DNA of 47,654 nt from positions 1 to 47,654 of the forward strand of contig DAHVYW010000101.1 in the NCBI GenBank assembly GCA_027324025.1. The letters run 5' to 3'. The stretch comes from JAJZQD01 sp021847735 (lineage in GTDB: Bacteria > Bacillota > Thermincolia > Thermincolales > UBA2595). This document shows, piece by piece, positions 46,195-47,654 of this stretch. The notes beneath the pieces were generated by a model, which saw only the letters and a list, made by a program, of their open reading frames with translations, was not told the origin of the DNA and ran no database searches. Numbering within the stretch: the first letter of the stretch is position 1; every line of letters starts with the position of its first letter. A program made the position numbers and the translations under genes.

Positions 46195-47386
46195 TAGTCT
46201 CTCCCCTCAAGGCCGGTTCTTGCTGACCGGTCTCTTTTTGTTTTTGGAAAAACTGGTCCAGGTTTTGAGACTTGATTTTCCATGGTATTTGCCCTTGGTT
46301 CCTGACCAAAGTAAAAGTTACATTCCCGTTTCGGACCAGGGTCCCATCACTAAGCCCGTAAGAAACCAGCAGGTTGTAACTGTGCGTATCCTTAACTCCT
46401 TTTGGCTTCGAAATCCTGGCGACGGCCAGCCATCTTATATTGTCAAGCCGCCGGGCAATTTCCTTTTCGCTTACCTGGGAAGTCGGTTGAAACAGCCTGG
46501 CAGCCAGGGCGCAGTCATTCTGTTCCATTGCCACCAACATAAATCTTATAATATCTTCCGGGCCGGCATTGGCCAGCATTTCTTCCACAGTTCCGGCCGC
46601 CTTCCAAACCATAATCTGGTGAGCATCGTTTTTATCTTCAGTATGAGTTTTGCTGTCTCTGAAATGAATACAAAAATGCCCGTTAAAATCATTCCCCGCA
46701 ATAGTACCCGCACCGTGGGGCATCCCATTCATAGAAGCGGCGATACGACGTCCTTTAATCTCCAGAACAACTGCTCTCCTTTTCCAACTCCACCTGCCCC
46801 CGTAAATTTTTTTCATAATTGCGCTGTCCCCTGCAGTCAAAGGCTGCACATCGGCATGGTTCCGGCCCGCCCGACGCTGTACCATAAAAGACAGGCCGGT
46901 ATCAAAATCAACTACTCGGGCCTTGTCATATTTTCGAAACACTTCGTCTACCTCTTCCCACATCATAAACTCACCATAAGGATTTTTCCCCTCAAGCTGT
47001 TTAACCGCGTAATCCAGGCACTTTCCGTCATCACTTAGAGTAAGCCATTTTCCGGTTTGCGGTTCAAACAGGTTGGCGGGTTTGTCAAAGTAATAGGTTT
47101 GCACCTTTTTTCCCCGGGTCAGGACCAGCTTATACCTGCCCTTTATGTGTTCCCCGCCGGCAGCAACCCTGGCGTTAGAAATCCGGTCATCGATGCAGTT
47201 CAGACTTTCCCTGTCAACCAAGGGCACCTTGCCGGGGAAAGTTTCTGATATTAACTCTGCTGTATCTATATGTTCCTTGAAATTATGCACACTTCGCCAG
47301 CAGAAGAATATAAATAAACAACAAACTGTTAACACCAGCAAGGCTTTTCCCTTTAACCTACCTACCCTAAAGGCCGTTACTCTCAT
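46187..47386 (-). CDS. Membrane-anchored hypothetical protein with GHFCIHF motif
   Basis: 399 residues; GGGGGAAG precedes ATG 47386. One N-terminal membrane segment (ALLVLTVCCLFIFFCW, about residues 15-30), the rest presumably outside the cell. The conserved-looking centre is MNGMPHGAGTIAGNDFNGHF directly followed by CIHFRDSKTH and, after a short gap, HQIMVWKAAG; Cys and His here suggest a catalytic or metal site, with some resemblance to cell-wall hydrolase or L,D-transpeptidase-like proteins of Firmicutes. A C-terminal NTF2-like region may follow (EDIIRFMLVAMEQNDCALAA). Convergent with the YhcN-like gene and overlapping it by 8 bases. Function unknown. Confidence 0.72.
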   Translation of the reverse strand: MRVTAFRVGRLKGKALLVLTVCCLFIFFCWRSVHNFKEHIDTAELISETFPGKVPLVDRESLNCIDDRISNARVAAGGEHIKGRYKLVLTRGKKVQTYYFDKPANLFEPQTGKWLTLSDDGKCLDYAVKQLEGKNPYGEFMMWEEVDEVFRKYDKARVVDFDTGLSFMVQRRAGRNHADVQPLTAGDSAIMKKIYGGRWSWKRRAVVLEIKGRRIAASMNGMPHGAGTIAGNDFNGHFCIHFRDSKTHTEDKNDAHQIMVWKAAGTVEEMLANAGPEDIIRFMLVAMEQNDCALAARLFQPTSQVSEKEIARRLDNIRWLAVARISKPKGVKDTHSYNLLVSYGLSDGTLVRNGNVTFTLVRNQGQIPWKIKSQNLDQFFQKQKETGQQEPALRGETII

Positions 47387-47654
47387 CAGACTTCCCCCGT
47401 TAGTACAATCTACCTAAAAAAACTTATTGGGGAGATGTCCAATTTATGCCTAAATTCTGTAACGCCCGATGAAACGGTCCGGAGCGTTTGGGACAAAACT
47501 CCATAAAAAAAAGGATGCAGGTGTGTCACCATATCCAAACATGCTTCATAAGATATTGTAGTATTAAAAGGCAATCGAAGGGAGCTGGTGTCATAAGGGA
47601 GACGACGCTTCCAAGAATCATATAAAAATGCCCGATAATAAATTTTAGCAGGAG

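Overview
The window looks like a chromosomal piece of an endospore-forming, anaerobic, respiratory or acetogenic member of the Clostridia (Peptococcaceae/Thermincola/Desulfotomaculum-like). This is inferred from several gene families: two tiny YjcZ-type sporulation peptides, a YhcN/YlaJ-like lipoprotein, a LysM spore-type protein, a decaheme NapC/NirT cytochrome, an HndABC/NuoEFG-like iron-sulfur flavoprotein module, a RACo-type corrinoid activator, a T-box leader on leuA, and strong AGGAGG ribosome sites with frequent TTG/GTG starts. No rRNA, phage, plasmid or transposase gene is visible. Species cannot be named from the sequence.

Layout. 0-4.3 kb: a tandem intergenic repeat, two paralogous small beta-rich proteins, a YjcZ peptide, a DGNHR (ParB-like) protein, a small unknown gene, a frameshifted gene and a membrane protein. 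4.4-8.4 kb: two tandem KimA-type potassium/amino-acid permeases. 8.6-13.9 kb: tRNA-Pro, an amidohydrolase, a Pro/Met-rich protein, the decaheme cytochrome and small unknown genes. 14.2-21.6 kb: a minus-strand operon MarR > RACo-like ASKHA activator > NuoE > NuoF > ferredoxin subunit, with a divergent OxlT-like MFS transporter. 22-25 kb: TetR plus a rifampin-phosphotransferase-like PEP-utilizing enzyme. 25-29 kb: small genes, an HD-GYP protein, a broken YgjP-type peptidase and a LysM protein. 29.2-31.2 kb: leuA with a complete T-box leader and promoter. 31.2-36.6 kb: a repeat-dense tract holding a free-standing small-RNA candidate and a satD/DUF3307 pair whose satD is split by a 117-base element. 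36.6-47.4 kb: tRNA-Leu, lgt, an FmdE-family gene under a CsoR-like operator, a GNAT gene, plsC, queD-queC plus a probable selenoprotein, fetAB-like ABC genes and small envelope proteins.

The most notable signals are: (1) an in-frame UGA, followed by a bacterial-SECIS-like hairpin, joining a 110-residue thioredoxin-fold protein downstream of queC; (2) a family of about 120-base palindromic elements whose outer arms differ in sequence between copies but stay complementary, two of them sitting inside terminator stems; (3) a second palindromic family, one copy of which contains a separate 76-base palindromic insert; (4) a roughly 145-nt RNA candidate with its own promoter, a closed multi-helix fold and a terminator; (5) a RACo-type activator co-operonic with a NuoEFG-like module that lacks both hydrogenase and methyltransferase partners.

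Repeat families as used below: A, core with CCGAGCGAGCAACAACTCAG, four sites including one reduced copy; B, ends AAAAAAGGCA/TGCCTTTTTT, five copies; C, a 117-base element, two copies; D, the short palindrome GGCGTACCgacGGTACGCC and relatives, at least ten sites, mostly at 31-36.5 kb and 1-460.
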